In this document: positions 1 through 11,393 of the stretch, piece by piece | Layout: every line of letters starts with the position of its first letter | Position numbering within the stretch: position 1 is the first letter of the stretch | NCBI RefSeq assembly: GCF_028769735.1 | Contig: NC_088178.1 | Coordinates: 2,732,001 to 2,796,000, forward strand | Direction: 5' to 3' | Source of the DNA: Zonotrichia leucophrys gambelii | Lineage: Eukaryota > Chordata > Aves > Passeriformes > Passerellidae | Length of the DNA stretch: 64,000 nt | Translations under genes and position numbers: made by a program | Notes under the pieces: model-generated | What the model was told of the DNA's origin: nothing | The model's database searches: none | The model's input: only the letters and a program-made list of their open reading frames with translations

Positions 1-1130
1 TAAGGACTTCTGTCTCACTGCAGGTGTTGGATCAGGGGCAGTCAGGACTGTGTGTGGCTGCCATCCAAAACTGAAGGGGAATGTCCATCTCCACCTACCA
101 CTGATGGCTTATCAGGTAACCTGGGATGAGTCTGAGGTGATATTTACAGCAAAAGCAGCAGGGACACCTGTGGGAGAGGGGCTGGAGGGAATGTGCTTTT
201 TTCCCTGAGTTAAATCCTCATCAGCTTCTACCTGGATAAACAGGAACCAAGTTAAAGAGAGCTGCACTCACAAGAACACCTTGTGCTAAAGCTCAGTGAA
301 AACCATCCTGACCTTGACTAATGGGCTTTATTCTCTCATAAAATACTCTCCTCGAATTAAAAAGAGGGGGGGAAATGTAGTCAGCACAGCAAATTCTCCA
401 AGTCAGAAAGTCTCTAACTGGGAATTCTTATACTGATGTTCTCCCCTCTCTGAAATCATAGGAAAATGTGTGCAGGAGGGGCTGGATTTGAAATGGGTTG
501 GATGAAAGGCATGCCAGTTCTCTTGAATCCAGGAAAATTCAAAATTAGAGGATTAGAGGAGAAGCAGGGGTGAAATCCATGTGTGTGGCAGCATGTGGGT
601 ATTGCTGAAGGAGTAGGAGGCTATAAAGGCATGAGAAAACAATAATTATGCCTCTTCTAGACAACATCTTTAGAGGATTTGGGTCTTTCCCTTCTATTGG
701 CGTTGTAGCAGCTCCATGGAGAAAAGTGGGAGGGAAAGCACTGGTTAAATGGCAAAAATCCAAATTAAATTTAGGTACAAAGACTTTGGTGGAACATATT
801 TGTTTGCAATTTCAATGATTCTCCCCAGTCACTCACACACCATCACCTGAGGGGCTGGGCCCAGGCAAGGAAACAAGGGGTCCATGAGTGCTAAAGCTGT
901 GCTTCTCTCCAGGCCTTGGCTCTCCCAGCTGGCACTGGCACTGCTGTCCTCAGCTGCCCCTCTCACAGGACATATGGAGTGTAAATGGTGAGCATTCACA
1001 GGCTAATGAAACAATATTTTCTGTTCATTAATCAGGTGAAGACCACAGAGCCCTCAAAAGTGCCCCCAAATGTGTTTGATGGGCCTCGCCTGGCACATGC
1101 GCCACTCTGAAAGCACTGAGCACGGCACCT
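1..1130. other. Upstream flank of RNASEL, no gene seen
   Basis: I see no convincing exon in this stretch. Reading frames are short and lack splice-site support. It should contain the RNASEL promoter and possibly a noncoding first exon, since mammalian RNASEL has one, but I cannot place either from sequence alone. Confidence 0.5.
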
Positions 1131-1174
1131 CTCCCATCCTTCAGGAGTTGCACTGCATCCTTCAGAGAGCACTG

Positions 1175-1390
1175 CACCTCTCCATCCTTCTGGTGGTGAA
1201 CCCAGAACGCTCCCTGTGACCATCACACCTCTCCATCCTTCTGGTGGTGAACCCAGAGCCCTCTCTCTGACCATCACACCTCTCCATCCTTCAGGTGGTG
1301 AACCCAGAGCCCTCCCTGTGAGCACCGCACCTCTCCATCCCTCTGTGGAGCCCTGGGTTCTGGTGGTGAACCCAGAGCCCTCCCACTGAC
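1175..1390. repeat. 51-bp minisatellite abutting the RNASEL start codon
   Basis: The phrase CACCTCTCCATCC recurs at 1175, 1226, 1277 and 1328, an exact 51-bp period. Each unit also carries GGTGGTGAACCCAGA. The last unit is degenerate and ends about 5 bp before the ATG at 1395. The array would therefore lie in the 5' UTR or core promoter of RNASEL. Because 51 is a multiple of three, it leaves an open frame on the minus strand that I do not regard as coding. Confidence 0.85.
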
Positions 1391-1394
1391 TACC

Positions 1395-4300
1395 ATGGAG
1401 CCCCCAGCTCACAACCAGGAGGCAGCAGAAGTCCTTAGCTCAGAGCTAAATAATGCTGTGTGCAGCAAGAACAAAGCAGCTGTGCTGGAGCTGCTGGAGC
1501 GAGGGGCAGATGTGAATTCCAAGGTGGGCAGTGGCTGGACACCCCTGCAGAGCGCAGTGAGCATCGGTGAGGTGGAGCTGGTCCGGCTTCTGCTGGACAG
1601 GGGAGCCTCTGTGCATGCCAGGAAGGACAATGGGGGCACTGCCTTTACTGAAGCAGGGATTGCAGGGAACGTGGAGGTCCTGGAGCTCCTCCTGGAGCGT
1701 GGCTCAGACATCCACGAGCAGGACATCAACGGCTTCACAGCCTTCATGGAGGCCGCGTGGTACGGGAGGGAGGAAGCGTTGAGGTTCCTCTACAGCAGAG
1801 GGGCAAAGGTGAATTTGGGGAGGGAGCCCAGCCAGGAGAAAGTCAAGCTGCACAAAGGAGGGGCCACAGCGCTGATGGACGCTTGCAGGGAGCGCCACTT
1901 CTCGGCTGTGAAAATCCTGGTCCAGGAGATGGGGGCTGACGTGAACATCCGTGACAACAGAGACAGGAATGCCCTGATCCATGCCCTAAAGGAGGGTTCA
2001 GACAAAAGAAAGGACGTGTCACCTGTGCCCATAGTTCATTTCCTGCTGGAGCACGGTGTGGATGTGAAGAGCAAAGATGAATGTGGGAAAACTGCCCTCA
2101 TCCTGGCTGTTGAGATGAAGAGCCTGGATCTGGTGACAGCTTTGCTGGAGAAGGATGAGATAGATATTGATGATGCAGATGAGGAAGGCAACACAGCCCT
2201 GATGGTGGCTGTGGAGAAAGATGATCACAGAATAGCAAAGTTGTTGTGCGAAAAGGGAGCGAGGACGGATCGTGGGAACCTGATTGCAGTTGCCAGGAGG
2301 AATCGTTCTCCCAGCATGGAAAATCTTCTTCGTGAGCACAAGGTCAGGTTTGTTCCAGAAACGCCCAGAGCATGGGAGCCACATAGCAAATGCTGGAGGG
2401 ATCAGCTGAAAAGCCTTGATCAAATGTATCGCCCCATGATTGGCAAACTGAAGACATTTCCATACATCCAGCAGAAAATTCAGGATGGCATCTACCTCGG
2501 GCTCCATGGGGGCACAGAGGTGGCAGTGAAAATAACTCGCAGTGAAGAGGGCAACAGAGAGAAAGAGTTCCTTGAAAAATGTTCTCACAGCGAACATCTA
2601 CTGAAGCTCTTCCAGTCTGAGAAGCAAAAAGGCTGCATGTACTTGTGCTTCCCACTCTGGGAGAAAAACCTCCAGGAGCACCTGCAGGACCTTGAGGGCC
2701 AGAAGAATTACAAAGCTGCTCTGAAGACCATCTTCCAGGCACTCAGAGAGCTACACTCCCTTGGGTTTGCTCACCAGGATCTACAACCCGGGAACTTCGT
2801 AATAGGTTACGTTTTGATTTCCTTATACTTTCATTTTGCTTTCTTTATGTTTTCATTTTGCTCTCCCTGAAGTTTAGAGAAGAAGGTGCCTCACAGCTGT
2901 CTGTAAAAGTAGAGATGTCTTTGTGCTGAATGGGGTGGCTTTAGATCTCTGTGGTGCTGTTCGCAGGGCTCCCAGGACAAGGGAAGAGAGGAGAACCTTG
3001 ACTCCATGTTTCAGAAGGCTGATTTATTATTTTATGATGTATATTATATTAAAATATACTAAAAGAATAGAAGAAAGGATTTCATCAGAAGGCTTGAAAG
3101 GAAAGGAATGGAATGATAATAAAATCTTGTGACTGACCAGAGTCTGAGCCAGCTGGACTGTGATTGGCCATGAATTAAAAACAACCACATGAGACCATCA
3201 CAGATCCACCTGTTGCATTCCACAGCAGCAGATAACAATTTGTTTACATTTTGTTTTCGAGGCCTCTCAGCTTCTCAGGAGAAAAGATCTTAATGAGAGG
3301 ATTTTTCATAAAATATGTCTGTGACAGATCTCCTCTTTAAATAAGTACAGATAGGTTCACAGAGAGAACAAGCTTACACATCCCATTAGCTCTGCCCACC
3401 GCTCCAGGACTCTGCAGGCAGACCAACCCATCACAGGTGCCTCCAGAGAACTGTGTTTTAAAGAAGGGGCCATCCAGAAGTCAGCAATGGACCATATGAA
3501 GGTTTGCCACCTTTATTTGCTAACAATTTCTCTTATTTCCCCAGATTTAGGTGGCAAAATTTACTTGGCGGACTTTGGTAATAAAAGAAGGTCGATTGAA
3601 GGCCAAGAAGAACTTGTAAAGTCAGATCTACAGGTAAGTTCTCTGTGAACCAACCTGTGGTTTAAAATGTTGGGTGCTCTGTAGCTGTGGGTCCTAGGGA
3701 AAGGCTTTTTGAATTTCCAGCTAGAAAATGTTTTTGATTTGCGGGGAAATCGGTGTCGTGACAGGTGTTGCATAAGAGGGATGTTGGTTTGGATGCCCAT
3801 CTCCTCTGTCCTGGTGCACACAGCTTCGAGGTTTGTGCTGGGTGTGTTGAGTCTTAACTTCTTTTTGCCAGGGTCAGGATTAAATGCATATAGATGGTAA
3901 TTCTTGTTGGGACTCAGATGTTCAGTAGTTCTTATCTATACTGCAGTCTCACAAACCCTGAGTTCTACAGCACTTCACTCTAACAAACTAAAAATGGAGC
4001 CCTGTCTCTCTCTGTCTACAAGGCCTTTTAAGGATAAACTGTCCAATTGAGAAATAACACCTAAATTATTTTTACTTTTAACCCAATGACCCAACCCACT
4101 TTTAATTATTTTTACTTTTAACCCAACCACCTGTAGCCCACAACATGGACTTTTTTATCCAATTACACAAAACCACCTAAACCCATGGAGAAGAAGGTGA
4201 AGAAGAAGGACCAGCCTCTGCCCTAAAACCTCCATCTTGCTTTATATTTATTACTATAGTCTAAACCCTTAAACTCTAAGCTTTCCACCATGTGATATTA

Positions 4301-5614
4301 CACACTTTTAATCAAACTACACACCCATAATCTCAGTTTTATCATTCAATTTTGGAAGCCTTCTCCGTGGCTTCAGGTGAAACGCAGTGTTCTCTTGGGG
4401 GTCAGTGCCTTTCAGCACAGAAAGGGTAATGAGATGGGATAAAAGTCTAAAATTCTCAGTGACCAGGGTTCCAACAGGTGTGTATTTTATACTTCTGAGC
4501 CTCTGCAGGATTTGGGGATATGAGTCCTCTTCCATAGGGCTGTAGGCTGGGTGCCAGTGGCACGGGAGCAGTGATGTCTCTTTGCAGGCCCTGGGCAGGC
4601 TCGTGCTCTACATTTTAACAGGGGGTAGGAAAACCCTCCAGCAAGTTGGAATTGAGGATTTGGATCCCAATTCCCCAGATTACACAGAGGCTCTGGACCT
4701 GGTACAAAGCCTGTCTTCTCCTGATGAACGAGGCTTGGAAGGGTTGAGCAAACATCCCTATTTCTGGAGCATTCAGAGGTAAGGCCTGGGAGTACAAAGG
4801 AGGTGGAATTTTGCTGTGGGAATTGCCTGTAGTGCTGGGAAATCCCACTGGGAGATCCCACTGCAGCTAATGAAGCTTCTCATCCCACAGCAGGTTCAAC
4901 TTCCTGAAGAGTATATGGAATAAAATCAAAGATGACCAAAACCAAAAAAGTATTTTTCAAGATCCTAATGTCACTAAGAAAGCTTTTCCTTATCCACAGT
5001 GGACCAAAACGGTAATCCTCTTGAATTTGGGTTGGTATCAGGCTTGAGCTGGACATTCAGGCAGAAGATTTTCTGAGTGTTTAAAAATGGAACTGGAAAA
5101 AGTAGCCCCACATAAAATACAGACAACTGGAAAAAACAATTCAGTCGAATTGTTTTGCATGTAGTCAGAGGATGTTGATACTAAAGGGAGCTCTCCTAAC
5201 TGGGGTGATAAAAGGGGTTGATCATTCTCAAGTTGGCTGGCAAATCTTCGAAGTCTATTGGGTTTTGTGGGGTGTGAAAGGCAGGGAATAATCTGTGTGC
5301 CTTCTTTCAGATTGACAAAGATATTTTACATGCCATGGAAAACCCCAGGAATGCAAAACCTACCAAATACAGAAATAATGTCACCCATCTGCTGAGGCTC
5401 ATGAGAAACATGGATGAACATAAAGATGAAAAGTAAGTGTTCTCATCCTTGCCCCTGCCATAGAGTCAGAGAATATCCTGATCTGGAGAGGACCCTCAAG
5501 GATCACCAAGTCCTGTCTTTGCCCAGGACAAGCCCAAGAATCCCCACCACATGCTTGAGAGATCTACCCAAGATGAAAGTGAAAGACAGATGGAGGTGTT
5601 GGAGCATTAGCCAA

Positions 5615-5646
<32 letters not shown>

Positions 5647-5943
5647 AAAAGAAAAAAGGATGGAGGAGTAGAAAAGTTGCAGCTCTGGGATTTCTAGGAA
5701 ACCTCTCCAAGTTATGAGAAAGCCTCTCTGGAATGGCTTTTTTTCTGCAAGGACATCCTCCCCTTGGACAGGCTTTAAAAATCCTGTTTGCTTTTGTTCT
5801 CTTTCAGGATCACCAACAAAATAGGAGACTATGCTGAGTATTTCCTGGAGACTTTCCCAGAACTCACCATGTATGTGTACAACAGCTTACGGCAGAACCC
5901 CAGGTGCAGCCACCTTGCAGACTTCCAGGAGCCTTCTCTATAG
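1395..5943 (+). CDS. RNASEL: RNASEL, 2-5A-dependent endoribonuclease (RNase L), six coding exons
   Basis: RNase L is the latent cytoplasmic endoribonuclease that 2',5'-oligoadenylates dimerise and activate to cut single-stranded viral and cellular RNA. Coding exons are 1395-2805, 3545-3633, 4588-4778, 4891-5011, 5311-5432 and 5808-5943. All introns are GT-AG with compatible phases, giving 689 aa (human 741). Ankyrin repeats span about residues 18-325. The human 2-5A contacts W60, K89, F126, E131, Y135 and R155 correspond to W48, K77, F114, E119, Y123 and R143. The pseudokinase follows, with K379 in AVK, HQDLQPGN at 460-467 and DFG at 480-482. The KEN nuclease domain fills exons 4-6: W601, R636 and H641 match human W632, R667 and H672, but the Asp661 position is His630. 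Exon 4 has a tandem CAGCAG acceptor, and I chose the upstream AG. The C-terminal tail is shorter than in human. The final exon ends in TAG. Confidence 0.93.
2949..3326 (-). mobile_element. Solo LTR, family A, copy 1 (RNASEL intron 1)
   Basis: This roughly 380-bp segment resembles the segments at 25027-25390 and 28850-29195. In opposite orientation it resembles 17438-17818 and 56346-56705. Shared phrases include GACTCCATGTTTCAGAAGG, CTGTGATTGGCCAT and TGTTTACATTTTG. TG-like and ACA ends fit an LTR. No internal retroviral coding sequence accompanies it. The family name is unknown to me. Confidence 0.7.
3905..4480. mobile_element. LTR-like element, family C, copy 1 (RNASEL intron 2)
   Basis: This AT-rich intronic segment shares phrases with 56168-56345, namely CAGTCTCACAAACC-like text, AAGGCCTTTTAAG and AACTGTCCAATTGAG. 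It contains an internal duplication of TTATTTTTACTTTTAACCCAA around 4065-4125. There is no coding content. Boundaries are approximate. Confidence 0.45.
5458..5655 (-). mobile_element. CR1 LINE 3'-end fragment followed by A-rich tract
   Basis: The text from GTCAGAGAATATCC through AAGGATCACCAAGTCC and CCCCACCACATGC resembles the reverse complement of avian CR1 3' ends. An A-rich run at about 5612-5655 follows. It lies in the last RNASEL intron. Confidence 0.5.
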
Positions 5944-6189
5944 CATGGCACTGCCTCCTGCCCCATGTCTGATCCACCATCACTCCTTTTATTTCTTATT
6001 TATTCACTCTAAAAGAGCTGAAGAGGTGGGTAAGGAGATGGGATAAAGCACATCCAGGGACAGAGTATGGAGGACTTGAATTCGGAAAAATTCCAAAGAG
6101 TCTGGTCTAACAACCACGAGCTTTGGATGCTCTGATTTGCACTGTGATTGTATGTTGCTTATGAAAGTATTTTTCAGGTGTTAAAAAGG

Positions 6190-6430
6190 TTGGGTTTGGT
6201 GGGGTTTTTTTTGTGTTTCTTTTTTTTTTAGTGTCTTTTTGTTGGTTTTTTGTTTTGTTTTGGTTTGGTTTTTTTCGGTGTGGTTTTGTTTGTTTGTTTG
6301 TGGGTTTTTTGTTTGGTGGTTTGTTCATTTTTGGGCAGGCTTTTTGTTTGTTTTTTTTTTTCTTTGTTGGTTTGGTTTCTTTGTTTTTTGGGACATTTTT
6401 TTTGTTTGTTTTTTGGTTTTTGCGGGGTTT
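6190..6430. repeat. G/T-rich low-complexity tract in the probable RNASEL 3' UTR
   Basis: Roughly 240 bp consists almost only of T and G on the plus strand, including GTTT and GGTTT runs. It lies between the RNASEL stop (5943) and the first good polyadenylation signals (about 6485), so it is probably transcribed. Open frames here reflect composition and are not genes. Confidence 0.8.
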
Positions 6431-6484
6431 TGTCCCAAACTCCTATAATTGATTTTTAATGACCCCATGCAGAAACAAACTTGA

Positions 6485-6500
6485 AATAAACTCAAATAAA
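6485..6500 (+). terminator. Candidate RNASEL polyadenylation signals
   Basis: Two AATAAA hexamers sit at 6485-6490 and 6495-6500, about 545 bp after the RNASEL stop codon. They are the first canonical hexamers I see downstream, so they are plausible cleavage signals. This is not confirmed by transcript data. Confidence 0.5.
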
Positions 6501-7519
6501 AAAATATGAGCCTGCACTGTGGCTGAGGCACTTACCTTAATGGTAAGAAATGAGTGAGTTTTCTATTATGACTTCTTTTTGTCATTCTCATCTACAAAAT
6601 ATGCTGCGTTTAAAAGAGATCCATACAAATATTTCATTGACATGCTTTAAACATCACTGCTTATTGTCCCAGTGGAAAGAAATAATGTCAGGGCTCTGTT
6701 TTGATCAGCATTTTCTCTTGTGGGAAAATCTACTTTTTATTTTGGTCCTACGTAGAATCCATCCCAACTGAAACCCTTCAAGAACAGCACCTGAGCTATA
6801 TTTTAAGGGATATGGTGATTTCATTGCTGTCCTCATGTCATTGAGGGGAGAATCCTGCTGTGGCAGGTGCAAAAGGGCACCCTGGCTCGGGAGGCACTAG
6901 GAGCTGGCACAAGATTTTGTTGTTCTGCTGTTACACCACAGGCAGCCTCAACACAGAGCAGTGACTAAACCCAGCCAGGCTGTGATTTATCTCTCTGGGG
7001 TGATCTGGCTGCTGGGAAGAATTTCCAGGGATTGCTCCTGTGCTCTGTTCTGGTGTCAGAGAAGAGAGCTGACCCATGCACAGCATCTGCAGAGCAGACT
7101 GCTCCAGGAGCATCAGTGACACAGCTTTCCCGAAGAAGCTTCTTGAAAAACATGCCTTGGTGGCACAGACACATCTGTACTCACACAGGATCATTTCAGC
7201 TCTTCCTGTGGGGTTCCAAGGAGAGCTTTATAGAGCTTTTTCATCATAAGAGTCCAGAAATGAAGAGCTACTCAAAAGAGGGAAAGCAGGAGTTTATATA
7301 TGGATTTTGAGGGGCGGAGCAGAACACCAGGACCAATGGGATGAGGGCACAGGGGTGGAAGGACCAATGGGATCCATTAAATCTGCATCTCACAGCAAGG
7401 CATGCTGGGAGAAGCCTTTTCCTCACCCTAACAAGGTGGTTATGGGTTGAGGGGTTTTTTTGGGTTGTGAATTTTTTCACACATCAACCCATGGGAGGGA
7501 TGGATGCAGGACTGGAGCA

Positions 7520-7800
7520 AAGCTGTTGGTCTCTTTCTCCAGGCAGCACTGACAGAACCACAGGACACGGCCTCAAGCTGCACCAAGGGAAATACAGGTT
7601 GGAATTGCAGAAAGGGTGATAAAGCTCTGGAATGGCTGCCCAGGGAGGTGGTGCAGTCCCCATCCCTGGGTGTGTTTAACAAAGCCTGGATGTGGCACTG
7701 GGTGCCAGGGTTTAGTTGAGGTGCTGGGGCTGGGTTGGATTTGATGACCTTGGAGGTCTTTTCCAACTCATTAATTCTGTGAATTCTGTGAAAAACACCA
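7520..7800 (+). mobile_element. CR1 LINE 3' end
   Basis: The text shows typical avian CR1 3' features: GGCTGCCCAGGGAGGTGGTG, GATTTGATGACCTTGGAGGT and CTTTTCCAACTC, ending in a short repeat ATTCTGTGAATTCTGTG. The fragment is 5'-truncated and noncoding. Confidence 0.88.
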
Positions 7801-9410
7801 GGCTGCCTCTCCCAGGAGGATGGGCCAGTGAGACAGCAGGCAGGATGGAAAAGGATGGAAACTGCTGGGCAGTGCTGCAGCTGGTGGTGTGGCAATGTCT
7901 GGGGCAGAGCCCAAGGATGGAGGTGTCCTGAGGAGCTGGGGGCAGAACCAGCTGCCAGAATTAGTGCTGTGGTCTGTCCCAGCATCAATGGCCATCTGAG
8001 AGGTGCTGCCTTTGCCTCAGGGGTGTGATTTGACCCCACACACTCCATTGCCCTTCCGTCCTGCCTGCATTTGCTGTGCCTCTGCCTTTCTCCTCTGCTG
8101 GGGCTCCCCAGGCCAGCTGGCTGAGCCCAGTGATGGGCTCAGGTGCTGCCTGTCCTGGCTCTGGCATGCTGAGGATGCACATGCTTGTGTGCACAGGGAT
8201 GCTCCCAGCTCCCCGTGGCTCATCTGCTGCTCTGAGGAACAAACCCACAAAGCAGCCCGCAGAACAGAGGCAGCGCAGTCAAAGCTGCTCTTAGGATTTG
8301 GTTTTGCTGTGCTGAGCTTCAGGCACATCTGTGAGGCCTTAGAGAGCTCACAAAAACACAGCAAGGTTTTGGGGCTGAAAGCTTTCATGGCAAAATCAAC
8401 TTCCAGCACAGCAGTTCTGAGACTTGGTCACATTTTGTGTTGTAGGAATGGTATCAGCTTCCCAGGCCCTTCAGTTAAATAAATGTTCTTGGGTTTGGGT
8501 ATTTTTGATCCTCCAGAGGCAAAGTGTTGATAATCAGAACTGATAAATATGAAACATGGTGTCCTCTGCCTTCAAATGCACCTGGTGTTATTCCCAGGAT
8601 GGATTCTTCTAGGATCTGGGATTAAAAAGTGGATAAAAATAGCTCAAAATTGCAAAGCTGAGAGCTTGCCTCTGACAAACTGATAAAGATTGTGGTCTTT
8701 TCTTCACAAGGTCCAAGGAATATTTGTGGTTTCTGCAGCTTCCTGGTGACTTGGCAAAGTCACTTTGACTCAGTTTCAGCTGGGTAGAATTAAGGCCTTT
8801 GCTATGATTCGGTTAGTGCTTTATAAACACACACTGGCTTAAAAAAAACCCAAAAACCAAAAAAAAAACCCACCCCAAAACCCCAAACCTCACCAAAAAA
8901 AGCATGCTGAAGCCCCAGTCAGACAGGAGCTGATTTTTGCTGGAAATCCAGAAAGGCTTTTGCAAAGCAGGCCCCATCTCAGCACCCAGCTAAAGTGAAC
9001 CAAATGGGCTCTCTCAGCCTTGCTGCCCACAGGAAGTATTTCACTTGTGTGGGAAGGTGAGGAGCTGAGGTGCATTTCCCAGATCCACGTGAGGAGGGAG
9101 ATTTGTGTGGTGTTCCAGCTGCAAACATGTGTCACAGCACCTCCCTGCCAGGGCTGTGAGCTGCTGTGCTGCCACCAGGTAAGCTGGAGGATGATGTCAG
9201 TTGCTTTATTTTTAGGTTTCTTCTTGCTGGGTGCAAACAATTCCCTGCGTCCAGGCTGCTCAGCTTCCTTGGATCACACCTGTGTGGGTGTTGTTTTGGG
9301 AGGGCTGAGCTTCCCTTAGGGCCTACAGGGAAGGGAGAGATGCTGCATCAGTGGCTGCTGGTGCTGAAGGCAGGTGAGGGTGATCAGGGAGCAGCACGGG
9401 GCCCTGTGTG

Positions 9411-9872
9411 TGCGCAGGGAGAGTTCTGGGGATGGAGAGGGATCAGGAAGGTTCCCAGGGTGGAGTTTTGGGCATGGAGAGGGATCAGGGTTGCTCCCAG
9501 GGAAGAATTCTGGGCATGGAAAGGGAATAGGGATGTTCCTAAGGAGGAGTTCTGGGCATAGGGGAGCATCAGGGATGCTCGCAGGGAGGAGTTCTGGGCA
9601 TGGAAAGGGACCAGGGATGCTCCCAAGGAGGAGTTCTGGGCATGGAGAAGGATCGGGGATGCTCCCAAGGAGGAGTTTTGGCATGGAGGGGGATCAGGGA
9701 TGCTCCCAGGGAGGAGTTCTGGGCATGGAGAAGAATTCAGGGATCTCCCAGGGAGTAATTTTGGGCATGGGGAAGAAGGATCTAGGGATGCTCCAGGGAA
9801 GAGAGTTCTGGCTGGGCATGGAGAGGGAATTCAGGGAATGCTTTCCCAGGGAGGAGTTCTGGGCACAGAGAC
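9411..9872. repeat. 42-bp minisatellite, array 1
   Basis: About eleven units each carry GAGTTCTGGGCATGGA, GGGATCAGGGATG and CTCCCAGGGAG. Units start at 9421, 9463, 9505, 9547, 9589, 9631 and 9673, an exact 42-bp period, with small indels after 9700. Because 42 is divisible by three, several frames stay open on both strands, which explains the 14-residue repeats in conceptual translations. The same unit occurs in inverted orientation at 13282-13770. Confidence 0.92.
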
Positions 9873-10944
9873 TCTGTGCAGCATCTGGGAGTTTCTGTGG
9901 CTGTTTCTCGAGCTGGTGGGGCTGCCCAGCATCCTGCACCATCCCCTGTGATTCAAGGGAAGCACAGGCTGTGCTGCTGGGCTCTGGAGGAGGAGAGCAC
10001 CCCTGGGAGCACCTACCCAGCCTGCAGGGCGGGCTCAGTGAGCGAGGGCCTCTTCTCCCCACTGGCGTCTGCAGCTGAGGGAAAGAACAGCACAGAGTTC
10101 TCACCAGGGCTGCTGCAGGGAGCCCTCCAGCCCAGCTGCCATCCCCACAGCCCTCAGGAGCAGGAGGGCTCCATTCAGTGCTCCATTCAGTGCTTCCTCA
10201 CCTTTTTGCTCCTCTGGAGGCTCAGTTTTCTTTGGGGGCCGTGGTAGCAGGAGCCCAAGGCCATCTGACATGTTGTAGGAAAGGAGAGCCTTTTTACCTG
10301 GTGAGGGGAGAAACATGCAGTGCTCTGGTGGCAAAAGAGGGGGGACAGCACTGGTGTCCCCCTCAAATTATTTGAGGTTACCCAGAGCACGAGGAAGGAT
10401 GGCTGAGCAAGGACTTGACATTGAAACAATTTGGGGGTGACATGTCCCACCCTGGCTCTGTGGCAGAAATGGGAGATTTTAAATTATTTTAAAAATATAA
10501 TTTAAAAAATAATATTTTTAATTTTTTTCTTTTAAATACAGGCTCATTAGGAGGCTTGTCCTCAAATTTTCTTTGGACACTGTTTACTAATTCAGCTTGT
10601 GCATTTTTCAGCTGCCAAGCTGAAGCATTCTGAACCACATCCGTGGATGACTGAGAAAACAAAGTGGAAAAAGAATTTTTCTACAAAAAGAAAGGTGTGC
10701 CAGGCTTTGTGCCTGCCTGGGAAGCTTGTCCCAGGAGTGCCCTGAGGACAGTGATGTTGGTGATGGCAGATGGGTCATTGCCTGTCACCACCCAGCCCTG
10801 CTCAATCCACGTCTGCACAACCCTCAAAATAAGAGGAGAGGAGGTTTTTTCTGCATTTACAGGTGTTTTCCCCAGCAATTTCAGTGCTTTTTAAAAGGCA
10901 ACAAAAGCAATTTTAATTTTTTTTAATGACAGCTCAAAAGCAAG

Positions 10945-11016
10945 TTTTTATCTAAAGGTAATGTTTTTACCTGAAGGTAAAGTTTTACCTAAAGGTAAAA
11001 TTTTTACCTAAAGGTT
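10945..11016. repeat. Cluster of palindromic TTTTACCT-AA-AGGTAAAA repeats
   Basis: About four tandem copies of a roughly 20-bp unit are present. The best copies read TTTTACCTAAAGGTAAAA, an 8-bp perfect inverted repeat around a 2-bp centre. Neighbouring copies are diverged (TTTTACCTGAAGGTAAAG). It lies in the RNASEL-RGSL1 intergenic region. Confidence 0.75.
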
Positions 11017-11393
11017 AGAAAACCAAGACCCTTAAAGAAAGATCATTGGTGGAAGCATAATATGCAGAAAAGTGTCTGGACATCAGCACAGTCAGACACA
11101 GCAGCTATTTTGGGTCACACATCTTGTCCCCTACATGCCAGGCAAGCTGAGGGGTTTTTTCCTGCCTGGCTGCTGTTAAAAATGTTCCTGTTTTTTCTGA
11201 CCCCAAGTCTCACTCATCCCTGTGATATGCAGCAAGGAGAGGTGGCTTGGGGAGTGTTGTCCCTGTGGGATTAATGTCCATCCTGGAGGGATCAGAGTCT
11301 TTTCTGTGTGTCCAGTGCAGTCACCCTGTGGCTGTGGTTAAACATGGGCTGTGCTGCTTGGCACTGCCCCAAGCCTTGCACTGATTTAAACAC

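Noticed and set aside
2806..2870. Continuation of the RNASEL exon 1 frame to a stop at 2870
   Set aside because: It reads into intron 1. A donor at 2806 joins in phase to 3545 and restores the kinase DFG region.
6213..6452. Phe/Trp/Val-rich plus-strand frames
   Set aside because: They are translations of a G/T-rich low-complexity tract in the likely RNASEL 3' UTR.
9374..10078. Long open frames on both strands through 9.37-10.08 kb
   Set aside because: They are products of the 42-bp minisatellite, whose period is divisible by three. The 14-residue repeats have no splice or start context.
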